Source of the DNA: Syngnathus acus
Lineage: Eukaryota > Chordata > Actinopteri > Syngnathiformes > Syngnathidae
Direction of reading: 5' to 3'
NCBI RefSeq assembly: GCF_901709675.1
Contig: NC_051089.1
Span: 7,809,476-7,873,475 of the forward strand
DNA: 64,000 nt
Shown: piece by piece, positions 12,578-24,700 of the stretch
Layout of the letters: each line of letters opens with the position of its first letter
How positions within the stretch are numbered: the first letter of the stretch is position 1
The notes under the pieces: generated by a model
Told to the model about the DNA's origin: nothing
Databases searched by the model: none
What the model saw: the letters and a program-made list of their open reading frames with translations, nothing else
Program-made: the position numbers and the translations under genes

Positions 12578-15132
12578 ACTTGTTGTTTAGGAAGAGCAGT
12601 CGCTACTTATCTTCATGCATGGAGAATTAAAACCTGGCTTAGCTATCAATGAGCTTGTCTTTTGTGATTTCTTTCAACATATTTTTGGCAATTATTCTAT
12701 TCTAATCATCCTAGACTTGTTTTTTTTTTAGCAGGAAATTTGTAAATGTTTTATAGCTTCTCGAAGCACAGTAGATGGAGTAGATGAAAGATAAAAAAAA
12801 AAAAATGGACTAGTCAACATTGTGAGCTCCCTCTTCTCATTCACACGGGCATCCTGTCCTGCTTTTGACAGTTACACGCTAAATAGACACTGGGACTCAT
12901 TTGTACTATTTAAGGCTTCTCTGTCAAGTCCCGCTTCCTCCTGTGAGTATCTGAATTGATCAACTTCATTCCAAATGGTCTTTCTTTCTCCTGTGTGGTC
13001 ACTAGTTCCAAACTAAAACTTTAGCTGCAACCAATCTGGCATTTCAATCATGGCATTTCAAGCATGACTTGTTGCAAAGACAAGTTAGGGTTATTTTATG
13101 AACGCACCAAAGAGTGTGGCTTTGTGTGTGTGTATTTGTCAGTCCTATGCTAAAGGGAAGTGTCTGTGCAAATCAAAGAGCAGGATGAGGTGACATGTAC
13201 CTGCTGAAGCACTAACACTTCTTTTTACTAAGATGTGACCCCCTACCTTGCACGCGAGTGTGTGTGTGTGTGTGTGTGTGTGCGTGCGTGCATGCATGTA
13301 CTTACCAAGCTCTACAGAAGAATTTCCCCAGGCCCTCACAGGACAAAAAAAAACTTGGAAGCCTGTGTAAGACCACAAGAAAGCAACAAGTTAGTGTTCC
13401 ATCTACTTCCTTTTAAAAATATACACTTGTCAGATACAATAAATTCTAACTTGGAAGATGACCCGTATAACATAAAATTGACCAAAGAAAAGCACAGAAA
13501 ATTTACATATAAGAATATTGTGAGTGGTGGCTGGTAAGACTGCACAGCGCCTCAGTAGGCACTGCTGTTTTGGTTAGCAACATGCTAATCATGGGCTAAT
13601 TCTTTGATGTAATCGAAATTGATTCATACATTTATTTCCTGAAAAGGAACTGCAAGTGACTGCAAGCTTGAAAGACATCATTTGAGGAAATAGAGTGAGG
13701 GACTGCATTCGGCAGACAACATTAAGATGTTCACATGGACAAGATCCAAATAGCTTCTCAGAGATTTCCCCATTATCCCGACCTTTGACCATGACCCTCT
13801 TTAGCCACCTCCCCAATCTGTCTGTCAGTTAACCTGGATCTTCATGCATGTGACCCACGGAGCACTTCAGAGACAGAAGCGGTCCAAAGACATCTGTGCA
13901 GCCTTAAAGCGTTACCGGCCTGCAGACATAAGTGAGAGAGAGCGACATGAACAGAGGAAGAAAGAGACGCGTGGAGTCAAAGTTTCATGATTCATGCATT
14001 AACACAGGAATGGCGTGAGAGGTAGTGTACATGCAGCACTAGTGTCTCAGTGTGTGCAAAATATGACCTGCTTAAAAGGAAGAATCCACAGGAAAACAAG
14101 ATCCATGTGTGTTGCCATCGCAGTAATCTGTTGGAACACAGGCACATTTAAAATTTAATTGATTACATCAATAAATATGAATGAATCAGAATAGCCTGTT
14201 GTCTTGCTAACTTGCATATGTACTGTAAGAAAAGTTCATGTTTACATACATGACTTTTTTTTTTTTCAACAAAAGAGGCCGTCAAACCCATTTCGAAGGC
14301 CACCGTGTCAACACGTTGGTGTTCTCTTACTAGAATAGAATGTAGATCACTTTCACACCTTGAAGCATTACAACAGTGTGAGAGCTTAAAGACATCTGTG
14401 AGGATGCCACTGGCAAATGGTAAATGTTTGTGCATGTGCGCACTGCCGCACCGTTGACATAACATCCCTAAAAAGCAAAGATGGAGTGACTGCTTAAGTG
14501 AAATTAAAGGTGTGGAAGGAATGAGGATTAGAAAAAGTCATGAGGTCAGGGCCTCATGGCTGTCTATCAAACTGCAAAAAAAAAACATATTGTCAAATAC
14601 TATAGTTAGGTGTCTGAATATTTTTGTCGATATGTTTTAAAACTTTTGCCGTCATAATGCGTGTAGTTATTTGAAGCGATTGTGATGAATTTATTTCCAA
14701 CAGAGCTTACAAAACAGGCCCATAAAATATCCCCAAAGTTTCATGATGAGGTAAGATGCTATATATGCTGACTACCGGCTTTAAAAGAAACATTTTCAAG
14801 TCATTCAATTTTCAACGGCAAATCACATGTCAATAAAATAATGACCCAAGTGCATTTTTGGGACAAATCTGTGTGTGATCTGCCTGTCTGTGTTGCCAGA
14901 TAGTGGAGACAGTGGTGAGAAAGGCTGACAAAAAGGGAAAGAATTTAGCTCGGTTGACCCTAAAACCAACATCATAACAGGACTTGAAAACAAAACACCA
15001 CAGTACGGAATGGGCCGCTTGCTGTCTGCCAAGGACCAGATGAGCCAATCAGTCCCAAATATTCCTCACAAGGGAACACAGGAACGTTCTCTTGGCGTGA
15101 CAAATCAATTAAATCAAGAACACATTAGCACA

Positions 15133-15310
15133 TCCATGTGATTTAGTGGTTGGTATGTGTGCCTGACAGGTTTGATGAGCAGTTCCGGCCTTCTCGTGTG
15201 AGGTTTGCATGTTCTCTCCATTCTTATTTTTGTTTTTTTTTGGCTTCCCCCCGCATTCCAATTAACATGCAGGTTAGACAAGAGTCTAAATTCTCTATAG
15301 GTGTCGATCA
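15133..15310 (+). repeat. Copy of a common interspersed repeat (TTTGCATGTTCTC family)
   Basis: The segment reads GTGGTTGGTATGTGTGCCTGA ... GGTTTGCATGTTCTCTCC ... CATGCAGGTTAGACAAGAGTC ... AGGTGTCGATC. The same ordered blocks occur at 63630-63800 and inverted at 59640-59935. It is an old, high-copy fish repeat; I did not assign its class. Confidence 0.5.
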
Positions 15311-16626
15311 CTGGTGGATCTAGACGGGGGCCCGCAGCGCCCCATTGAAATATGCATGGCCCTCCCAGGTGCCAGGCCAGATAATTGACTTTTGGGTATT
15401 TTATGATTTTCCCGGGTATTGATTTCTACATTTCCACCTCTCCCCTATATTCATTTTTTAGAGGGTACATTCATGTATATATACACTCCACTGTCTCCAC
15501 TTTGCTGGTCAGTCTTCCTCTTGTTCTCAATTAAGTTTATCTTCTTATCATGAGCAATTTATGTTTGGCATACTGTATTACTGATACCCTGCAAGACCCC
15601 GGAGGTTTAAATGTGAATAATGGTAAATATTGTTTCTCCTATTTGGTATTGACAAGTATTGGCTCTATGCAGATGTGGTGCGGTCAGTTGCACTCAAACA
15701 CTTGGAAGATGACAGCGGTTTCGAGATGGATCGAGAGCAAAGATGGCAAAAACATTAGTGCATGCATGCACGCACACATGCTCGCACACAAAAGAAGGCT
15801 CAGGGTCTCGGGAGAGGTGTCTCACTAGCGATGGGCTGACATATGGCCAGCAGACCCCGGACCACTGGGTGGAGCAGGGTGTGTGTATGTGTGTGTGTGT
15901 GTGGGTGGGGTTGCTGAATGGTCTGAGGGTGCAGCTGAATAGGCCAGTGATTTGAGACAGTTGAAACTCAATATTCATTTCACTGTTGCACTGATGCTGT
16001 TTGTGTGTGTATGTTACATTATTGCAAAATGAATTCAACCAAATGTACTAATGCAAATGTTACTCCTAAGGGTTTAAATTGACGAGAAGAAACTACAGTG
16101 GTTATATTGAGAAGAATAGTGTTAAAATTGCACTTTTTTACATGTTAATAATAACTCACAAATAAAAATAGGAATAACCTGTGCAAGTCCACCGACAAAT
16201 TCTGTCAAAAATAATTTAAACAAATGTACCCTCTGCCTTACAAAAGAGCTCAAAATGTGTCAGATTGCTAAGGCATTTGTGGTAAAATAAATAAATAAAT
16301 AAAAGTTCTAGTATGGCAAACTCATCAATTGAATGAACAAAATGTCTTCTTCACAGAGAATCATGTTTGTGGCCCGGGTTAGTGGTAAACAATCCAGTCG
16401 AACTCCCACCACACGTCTTCAGCAAAACATGGGAATTCCTCCACTCCGCCAGTCAATTCCATTCCTGAACATAAACATAAATACACACAAACACACAAAA
16501 CAGCCAGGGGTGGCTTGATGGTGCCATTTGACTGAATGGCCTATCGCCATGGTTACAGCAGAACTCCATCAGTCCATTCAAGGAACAGATGGCCGATGTG
16601 CAACAGGAGGCACGTTTCAATGAACA

Positions 16627-16669
16627 TGCACACACACACACACATCATGCATTCTCTCTCTCTCTATCT

Positions 16670-16710
<41 letters not shown>

Positions 16711-16714
16711 GCAT
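16627..16714. repeat. CA/CT compound microsatellite
   Basis: CA units (about 16627-16645), a short spacer, then CT units with interruptions and a final CA run to 16714. The open frames across it are artefacts of low complexity. Confidence 0.85.
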
Positions 16715-17787
16715 AGATGTGCTCCTGCTCAGAGGGAGGGTATTGAACAACCAGCAGCATATGTTCCACTCGTCAAAGTGCATTCATTCAAAGACAGAGT
16801 GGGAGGACAGAGGGAGGGAGGGATGATTGAGGGTAAAAATGTCACAGGTAAGAGAAGAAACGTTCGTTACACCCTTCAACAATCCATCACAAGCTAACTT
16901 ATTGATCTTATATGTATATTCAATACAGTATTAGCAGAGATCAGATCTCGTCAATTAAACTAAAGACCTCTTTTAAAATTAGGTGACTTAAATCTCTCCA
17001 CCCATTTTTGGATGCTTGTGTCACCATTGTGTGTGTGTCTGTATAATAATCCATCTCTGACTGAGACAATTTGCCAATATGAGCACAGACATGGCAATAA
17101 AGCAACCAGGTTGTATTGCTCTATTTTGAGTGACAGTCTGTTTGTAAATATGTGTGACATAAATGCATTTAGGGTCATAGTACTTTAATTCCCTCTCATT
17201 CCACTTTTTATTCAAGATGTTGTCTTGGCTCCAATCGCTTGAGAATATGTTGACATAGTAAGACAGCTAATTGAATAGCCACCGAAAGAGGGAAAACAGT
17301 CGAATCCCAGACCGGAGGATTCCAATGGGCCTGACTGCGTGTTTGTGTCCCCGCTGCTGGAGGAACCACACCCACGAACACACATATAGAAAGAGGAAGC
17401 CAACAGGGTTTCCTGTGGTTGAAACAACACAACAGACCTGTCAGTTTTCTCCCGTCTCCCAACTTGGCCTCTTTTATTCCATCTCTTCCTGTTTTGTTGT
17501 TGCTCTGTCTATTCTTAGTAGTTCCTCCATTGCATTTTCTGCCACGGTACTCCTCGAACCTAATACTTGACCTCTCTCCGACGACCCTAAATTTCCTTTC
17601 CTCTGTTGTCTTTCCCCCCCTTCTTCTTGAGTCAGCCTTCTCTCATTTGCTTCACCACAGAATACATCCTGCCTCTTCCGATTAGTATCTAAACATGGCC
17701 ACTTCACTTGTAGGCGTCTATGCTGCCACACCCACAGAGCTCTCCTGTGAAAGCAAAACTAAATCCTACACACTTCACATGGCGGGG

Positions 17788-17793
17788 TTTTAT
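17788..17793 (-). terminator. Candidate poly(A) signal of fam120b
   Basis: TTTATT on the plus strand is AATAAA on the gene strand, about 665 bases past the stop codon. A second AATAAA lies at 17473-17478. Either could end the transcript; choice between them is not possible by sequence alone. Confidence 0.35.
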
Positions 17794-18457
17794 TCTGTGT
17801 GCCTTATTGTAGTACAGAACAACGGGGTTCCGTTCCGACCATCACGGAAAAGCAGCACGCCGATCAATCATTGCCGACAAACGGAACAAAGCGTCACATT
17901 TGTGCAAAACCCATTTTTGTAACACACCTGCAAGGATACATTTTACAGTTACTGTATTTCTAGATTATAATATTCTAGATATGGAAATTGACACCAATCC
18001 TCTTTTCAGTGCTTGTTTTAAAAATTGTAATTCAAAAATTAAAAAAAGGGCTAGGTTTGTTTCTTGACACTTTCTATTTTGTCTTCAGTCACAAGTTTGA
18101 ACAGCAGCAACTGGACATGTTTCTTCTTCTTCTTCTTCAAAAAAAAAAAACCTCTCCAAAATGACAAAATTCAATGTCCTTAATCTCTCAATTCTTTCTG
18201 CGTAATCCTCCTATTTTCAGATACAGCATCCTTTAGGCAAACATTCTTGACAGCTAATCAGTTTGCTCAGAGAAACTTGATTGTGTCATTCCTTTCATCA
18301 GCTCTTTCCTACCCTCTTTACTCTTCAAGTCCTACACTCTAATCCTCTGCTCCTTTCTGTCAGGGTTGAGTTACGTTCCAGGAGCAGGAGGGTGACACCA
18401 TCTGAGAGGAAGAATACCAAATGAGATGATTCTTCCGTTAAAACACCTCCAGCAAAG

Positions 18458-18708
18458 TTACCTGGGAGCCAGCTGGTATCGCCCCCTGCTGGGACGCCGA
18501 CGACTCCTTGTCTGTTCTGGCCTGATGTTCCGAGCGCCTTCATCCACGGAGGGAGGATGAAAGTAGGAATATTGGCCTCCTCCTCTTCCTCCGTGTGCAG
18601 GTCTCTCCTGTAGTTTGGCTCTGCTGTTTCCACCACTTCGCCACCCACTCTCCCTCCTCCATCCTCTGAATGACGTCTCGCTCCTCTCCCTGCGGTTGTC
18701 ACCGCCGT
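18458..18708 (-). CDS. fam120b: C-terminal RG-rich exon of fam120b
   Basis: The exon joins to 20969-20855 through donor ACACAG/GTGACT and acceptor CCATCAG in phase 1. Its translation (DGGDNRRERSETSFRGWRRE..., ending GRYQLAPR) resembles the basic, Gly/Arg/Tyr-rich tail of FAM120 proteins, which binds RNA in FAM120A. A TAA follows directly at 18460-18458. The same bases (AG/GTAACT) could also be a donor to a further exon, but none was recognised. The overlapping 208-residue frame reads this exon in the wrong phase. Confidence 0.7.
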
Positions 18709-21700
18709 CTGATGGAACAAGTATAAAAACTCGTGTATTGCCTCACATTCTTTTAAGTCATCATGTGACAAGTGTGCATAAACTCTAACAACGCACGGAA
18801 TCACTTCGCTAGCCCCTCTCCTATTGGATGTGTCGCAGCGACACTGCACCTGAATTGATTTTTTAAAATCATTATTTAAGGGGTGGCACCACAACGGTAA
18901 ACAAGCACCTTGCGTGTTGACATGGCATGACACAACGTGGCGTCGCCACACTGTCGCAGCAAATAGATGGGTTCGTCAACTATGCGCTGCGCTCTGCTAA
19001 GTGCAGCGTGAAAAAGGCCTTTAATCTTCACAATTCCATGCTTCCAACTGGTGGGAAGAGTTTGGTGTGGATGGACACATTTAGAATGAATGAGAAGAGG
19101 GACGGTGACAAAAATCAGTGACCTATGATTTAGCAAACTGGTTGCTCAGTTGAAATGTATAAAGAAATGGACATCATCTTTTGGAATGTTGGAAACTTCA
19201 GGAACAATTTGGATTTTTTTTTTTTCCTTCCATTTTGTACATGCTATACATGTAAAAGCTAGATATTGATATTTGGCCAATTTGGAAACATTGTAGATAA
19301 AAGACTCCAAGGCTGTCAAATGAGACCCCAAATATGTGAAAATGCCCAAAATGTGTGATAGTTACTCTGAAAACAACTTTATCGATTTAGATGTCATTTT
19401 GTCCTTAGTAGGCAAAAGAAGAGGAGAGCATATAAACAAGAGATTTGTGGTCAAAGAGTAATTTGGGATGTAGAGAGATTTTTGCTGAGGAGACTAAATA
19501 TCGGGGCTGATTACAAACACAAGCCAAGCAAGGGCTGCAACGACGCCACAAAGCGCCAGCGCAACTCTCACGCACACACATCTGAAGTAATGATGGGAAT
19601 AGCGAGGGCACAGCCCTCCATCTTGTGCAAGCAGAAACATCCTCCTGAGGCCCACAGAGCTTGACTTGAGTAAAGAGCAGACAGTTTGGGGTAAACCAAC
19701 CTGGCACACGCTGCTGCTTTTAAAAAAAAAAAAAACATTCACCAAAAGTCACAGGGGTTGCACAAAAACGACGGGTTCATATTTCACGAGGCTGCTGCTG
19801 ACTCGTGCCCGATGACTGACCACCAAGTGGCGGAGAGTTTAAGTCTATTCATTCATAATAATACCTTTTGGACAACAAATTGTTATTTGAAATGCACCAA
19901 GGAGCCCAATCACGTCAATGTTGTAAAGAGGAGAATTACAAACAAACTTCCACTGCCGTTGCCCTCAAGAATTCACCTACAAATCATTTTTGTGAACTCA
20001 ACACGGGTCACAGTTATATTTGAACTGCGGAAGTTTTCCATTTATTTACCCACTTACAGTTTCATTTGAGCTTCACTTGAGTTGTGGATGGCATTAAGTG
20101 CATTTTGGGGCGGGACTTGGGACAGGATTAGAATAAAGGCTCCTGAGCTTATTGTTGAAAACAGATAAACCTACCAACTCAACATTGAGATACAGTGTCA
20201 TAAACAATTGGGAGGAACAAACAGGCGGCCAAAATAACAGTTTGTATCATTTTGCGGCCGTTAAAACTGTCCCATGTCGTTCATAAAACTGTTTTTTTTA
20301 ATTATACATACAGAAGGTAAAAGACGGTGAGGTGTAAAAATGCTGCTGAAAACAAGGAGGTAAAGAAAGGACAGAGAAGATGAAAGGATGGGAACAAGTG
20401 AGGTAAAGGGGAGCCGACGGCCGAGTGGGGCTTGATGGGGGGGTTTGAGACAGAGAGCGAAGCCTGTAATCATTGTTGTGTGTCTTAAAATAGAGTGCTC
20501 TCAGCCTATAAACAGAAACATGCCATTACTAGTGTACTGACAAAGCAAGTGTCGGATTCGGGCGTGCACATGTGCTTGCAGCCGTGTGTGCGTGTGTGTG
20601 ATCAAGACCACAGCACACATGGAGATGGTTACAGCACGGCCCTCTGGGTAATGTGGTTCACAGAGAACGACCAGAGAACTACAACCACCGATCGATGGTC
20701 AGATTCAAATGCAATGGTTGTGCATTGTTCAGACTATTCTCAAACGAAAGAAAGGCCTTTAATCAGTATTAGCCACAAAAGTCCAAACATGCTTCAGAAA
20801 GAGAAAATTGGTGGACGATAAAAAGACAGAAGAGAAAATATGTCGCTTAGTCACCTGTGTGCTCGTCTCTGTAACAGGAACTTTGACTTTGCTCGAGGAT
20901 GCTAACTTTCGGTTGAGACTGCAGGACTCTGTTTCTCTTCTTGCAAACTTCGACGTGTTTCTCTCTCAGCTGGAGAAACAAGGCAAGACTGGATGGCTGG
21001 AAGGAGAGCAGACAATAACAAATGAGCCTGACTTGTGACATCATTTTCCCTAAAACACAGGGGACACGATTGAACGCACCTGATTATTAAATTCATTTAA
21101 ATATAGATGTAAATTTGGGCTGAATGTTTTTTGTTGTGTTTATAATCATGACCCATTTGAATAATGATGTAAGCAGTAAATTGTTATTTGAATTTAGTAA
21201 TTGGAATTAATTCTTGGGTCATCATTGCAGCTCATGTTAAACTGTGGAGGTGTACCTAATGAAACGGCACTCACATGATTGTCCAGCAGCACCATTTGCT
21301 CAGTGCCGCTATGTGCCAGTAGGTACTTTGAGTGGAACAACTGTCCATCGAAGCTTTGCCAAGGCATGAGGGCGGCGTTGGTCAGCGGGCAGCCGCTGGC
21401 ACAGTTGGCTCCCAGCATGTAGCTCAGTCCTCGAACGTAGAGAGAGCCCAGTTGGATTGCTCGGCTGCAGAGGAATGGCGGCTGAGAAACAAACAAAAAA
21501 GAAAGTTGGCAATTATGTCTGCTTGGTCACACACACATCCCATCTTTAATTAAATGCTCGATGCTTTGTTTGATCAACTGCCTTTACTTGAGGTGAAAAA
21601 TTACTTATGCAGCAAAACACCCATGTTGCATTAGATATCATTCGGAATCCAGCCAAGCAATGTGGCTTGCAACACTTTTCTATGTTCCGACATTATCTTT

Positions 21701-24700
21701 TAATAATCATTGAAGCAAAAAGCCAATGACAGCAGGCAGATGTTCACTGTGTGCGCATTGCACGCTCTCACCTGTCCCTTGGCAGATAGCACTGATAACG
21801 GCGATTATGTACACACACACGCACACACCAGCACTCACACGCTAGCGCAGGCCTGCCTGTCACCTGCTTCCAGTCAAACACAGCCTCACACACTGAAAAC
21901 AATGAAGCGCTGGACAGACGCACAAAAAGCCTGAAGCGCACAAACAAGCGGATACAAAGAAGGCAAAGAAGACTGAAAGAGTAAAAAGAATATGAGAAGG
22001 CAAAGGACAGAAAAACGTGCGTGTGAGCATGTATATGAGCTGTTCATTGAGGTGCGTATGTGCTTGATGTAAATAGCTCCATGTGGTGAGCGTCAGCCAG
22101 GGCAGACGGGTGAGTGTCGCCAGAACACTCTCTCCCACAGACACACGCGTACACAAGCATGCAACTCCATGGGGAGGAATGCTGCAACACAACCAAGGCA
22201 TCCCTAAACCTACCCACAACCTCTTTCCGTAAAGCAAACACAAATGGTCGGTCTCATTTTACATTCATGTGAACACACACCACATGATAGTGACTTCTCT
22301 AAATAAACATTTCCAAGCAGAATGTGTAACAGAGACATAATGATGGACACACAAACATACGAGCACACACAAATCTGCTACAATGAGCCTATGCGAGTCT
22401 ATTCTTTTTGTCTGTGCGTGCTGGTGCAGGTAAATCAATACTGATCATTTTCAGGCCTACACCCTCCAAGCGCCTCCAACCTCTCCCAGAGATCACCTAT
22501 TAACTACAAGACACTACCCTAATTACTGCGTAGAAAAAAAAAAAGACCAAGAGGCAAAACACAAAATAAGTACGGTAATTAGACAGTGCAAATAAAAGGG
22601 TCAACAACAAGGCAATGACTAGTTTGGGGAACAGCTGGCAAGACACATTAAGCTATCTCGCTGGGGAGACTTTTGAAACAACTAAATAATTGTTATGTAT
22701 ACAACAAATGAGGACAAATTATGAGATTTTAAATGTTACATGAGCTTTTGAAGAAAGTCAACAAGACATATTGCTACTAAGCCACTGACAGCAATTTCAA
22801 GCCGGTGGAAGATTAAACTTGTTACCGATACTCACCGGCCTTTACATTGGGTACATTTGAACAAGTTGTCATTTATTACAAAAGTCCGATTGAAGATTCC
22901 GTCTTTGCAAAGATCATACTCAGTTTTGAAAGGTATCACTTAAGATGGTTTATGGTGAGCAACTGCACTTCATCAATGTAAGCACTGTTGCTAACTGTCT
23001 AGACAGACAGACACAGACATGATTAAAGTGACAGAAAAAAATAGAAACAACTCCATTTACATAACAAGCCCACTTCTAATTGTGATGTTTGTTTTCTCGA
23101 CGAGATCCCCATTCATAACCCTATTTGGGTTTTCTTTATGTTTTTTTTTTCTTTTCATTTTCCCTGACTGGAGGCATGTTTACTCCTAAGTATATACGAG
23201 GCCATTGTTCTCATTCATTGCATCACGAATTGAGCTAGTTGCAATAAGCGAGTACTTTGCTGACCTTGATCTGTTGAAGCTCTTGCAGAGATTTGAGCCT
23301 CAGACACACAGCCTGACTCAGGTAAGCATCCACGTCCTCTGAACACATAGATGGTACCTACAAAAAGAACAGTCGGAAGATAGCTTAATATATGGTTACG
23401 TATAATAAATGACTTCCAAATTCAACCCCATCTCGGCGTGACTTCTCACTGGGTCTGTTTGTTTGGTCTGACCTCAACAGGGAAAGCAGCAATCCTGAAT
23501 GCAGCCAAGGAGGCAGCCAGTGTGTGTGTTTGTGTGTGTGTGCGTGGCGTGTTCAAAACAAACAAACCCCGAAGCAATTTAAACAGTCGAGTGGTGAGCG
23601 AATGTGAATGCTGCAGACGTCAGACAACAACAGGCACCGTTGTTTGCTTGTCTGCCCGTCTATCAGACAAAGCTGCGTTTCTGTTGTGATGCTTGCCCGT
23701 TTGTTTTAGTTTTTATTTAATTACTTCTTGCACAGTCGCAAGCGCAAACATCTGACAGTCGTGACAAAAATCTAAGGATCGCTATCTTGCAACCATTTCA
23801 TCTGTGTTAGGGCAAAGTTGTAAAAAATAGTCATGCTACATTAAAAAAGCTAACACTTGAAAGCCATTATAAAGAAACAATGTGGTGAGGTAATTGAAAG
23901 AATACAGTTCTTGGGTGGTTATCAGAGCAGTTGCTGACGTGTCAATAGCTAAACTGGTCACACTGGGTGATAAAGGCTGCCATCAAGACAGAAAAAACCC
24001 TACAGAACACACCATTAACAAGATATGTTAAACGTCACATCACATGTGGACAAAAGAGCAGAATGAATCCAGCATGTTGATCAGCTATATAATATTTTCA
24101 CTTGCTGCTTTGTAAAAGTGTGGATTCAGATTGGAAAGCAAATTACTTTAAAATAACAAAGGCAAGTAATTTAAGAGATTACTGCTCTAAAATGGTGTAA
24201 ATCTTTTACTATGTACTACCTGGAGGACAATATAGGTGACCAGGCAAAGAGCAGCCAGAAGAAAGTCTTCAACCACTCCGTACAACTCGGCAAACTCCTG
24301 GCAGTCAAATATCGACAAAAAGCTCATTAGACGAAGGCCGGAAACATCGGGACCAGAACCAAACCACAGCAAGTCCAGATTGGGCCGTTCACCTACAAAA
24401 CCAGATGGATAAAATATTTAGGTTTGGTTAGGGATTTCGTAACAGTGAATGAATGTGGCATGTTGCATGTGAACAACAATTAAAGTTGACTCTGACTGTT
24501 GAACAAATCATTAAACAACTCACACTTGAATACTAATTATTTTTGTATTTGTTTTTTTTGTGGGGGTGGGTGTTTTGGTTGTACTACATAAAGTAAGGTT
24601 TTACAGGTTTTCAATTATTTTCCAAACTATATTTTTGAAACAAAATCCTGAAATCACTCCACAAGGTCTTTAAAGAGTGTATTAGCTGAGGGCATAAATA

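Larger units (their letters stand above)
12650..17780. other. Intergenic DNA with microsatellites, no recognised gene
   Basis: About 5 kb between the Ly6-type gene and the 3' end of fam120b. It contains a GT tract (13257-13282), a GT-rich run near 15878-15908, a CA/CT tract (16627-16714) and an interspersed repeat fragment (15133-15310). Longer open frames coincide with these low-complexity tracts. No exon was found. Confidence 0.55.

Noticed and set aside
18325-18951. 208-residue minus-strand frame with GRGARRHSEDGGGR
   Set aside because: It overlaps the fam120b last exon in the wrong phase. The frame set by splicing from 20855 gives the RG-rich tail.
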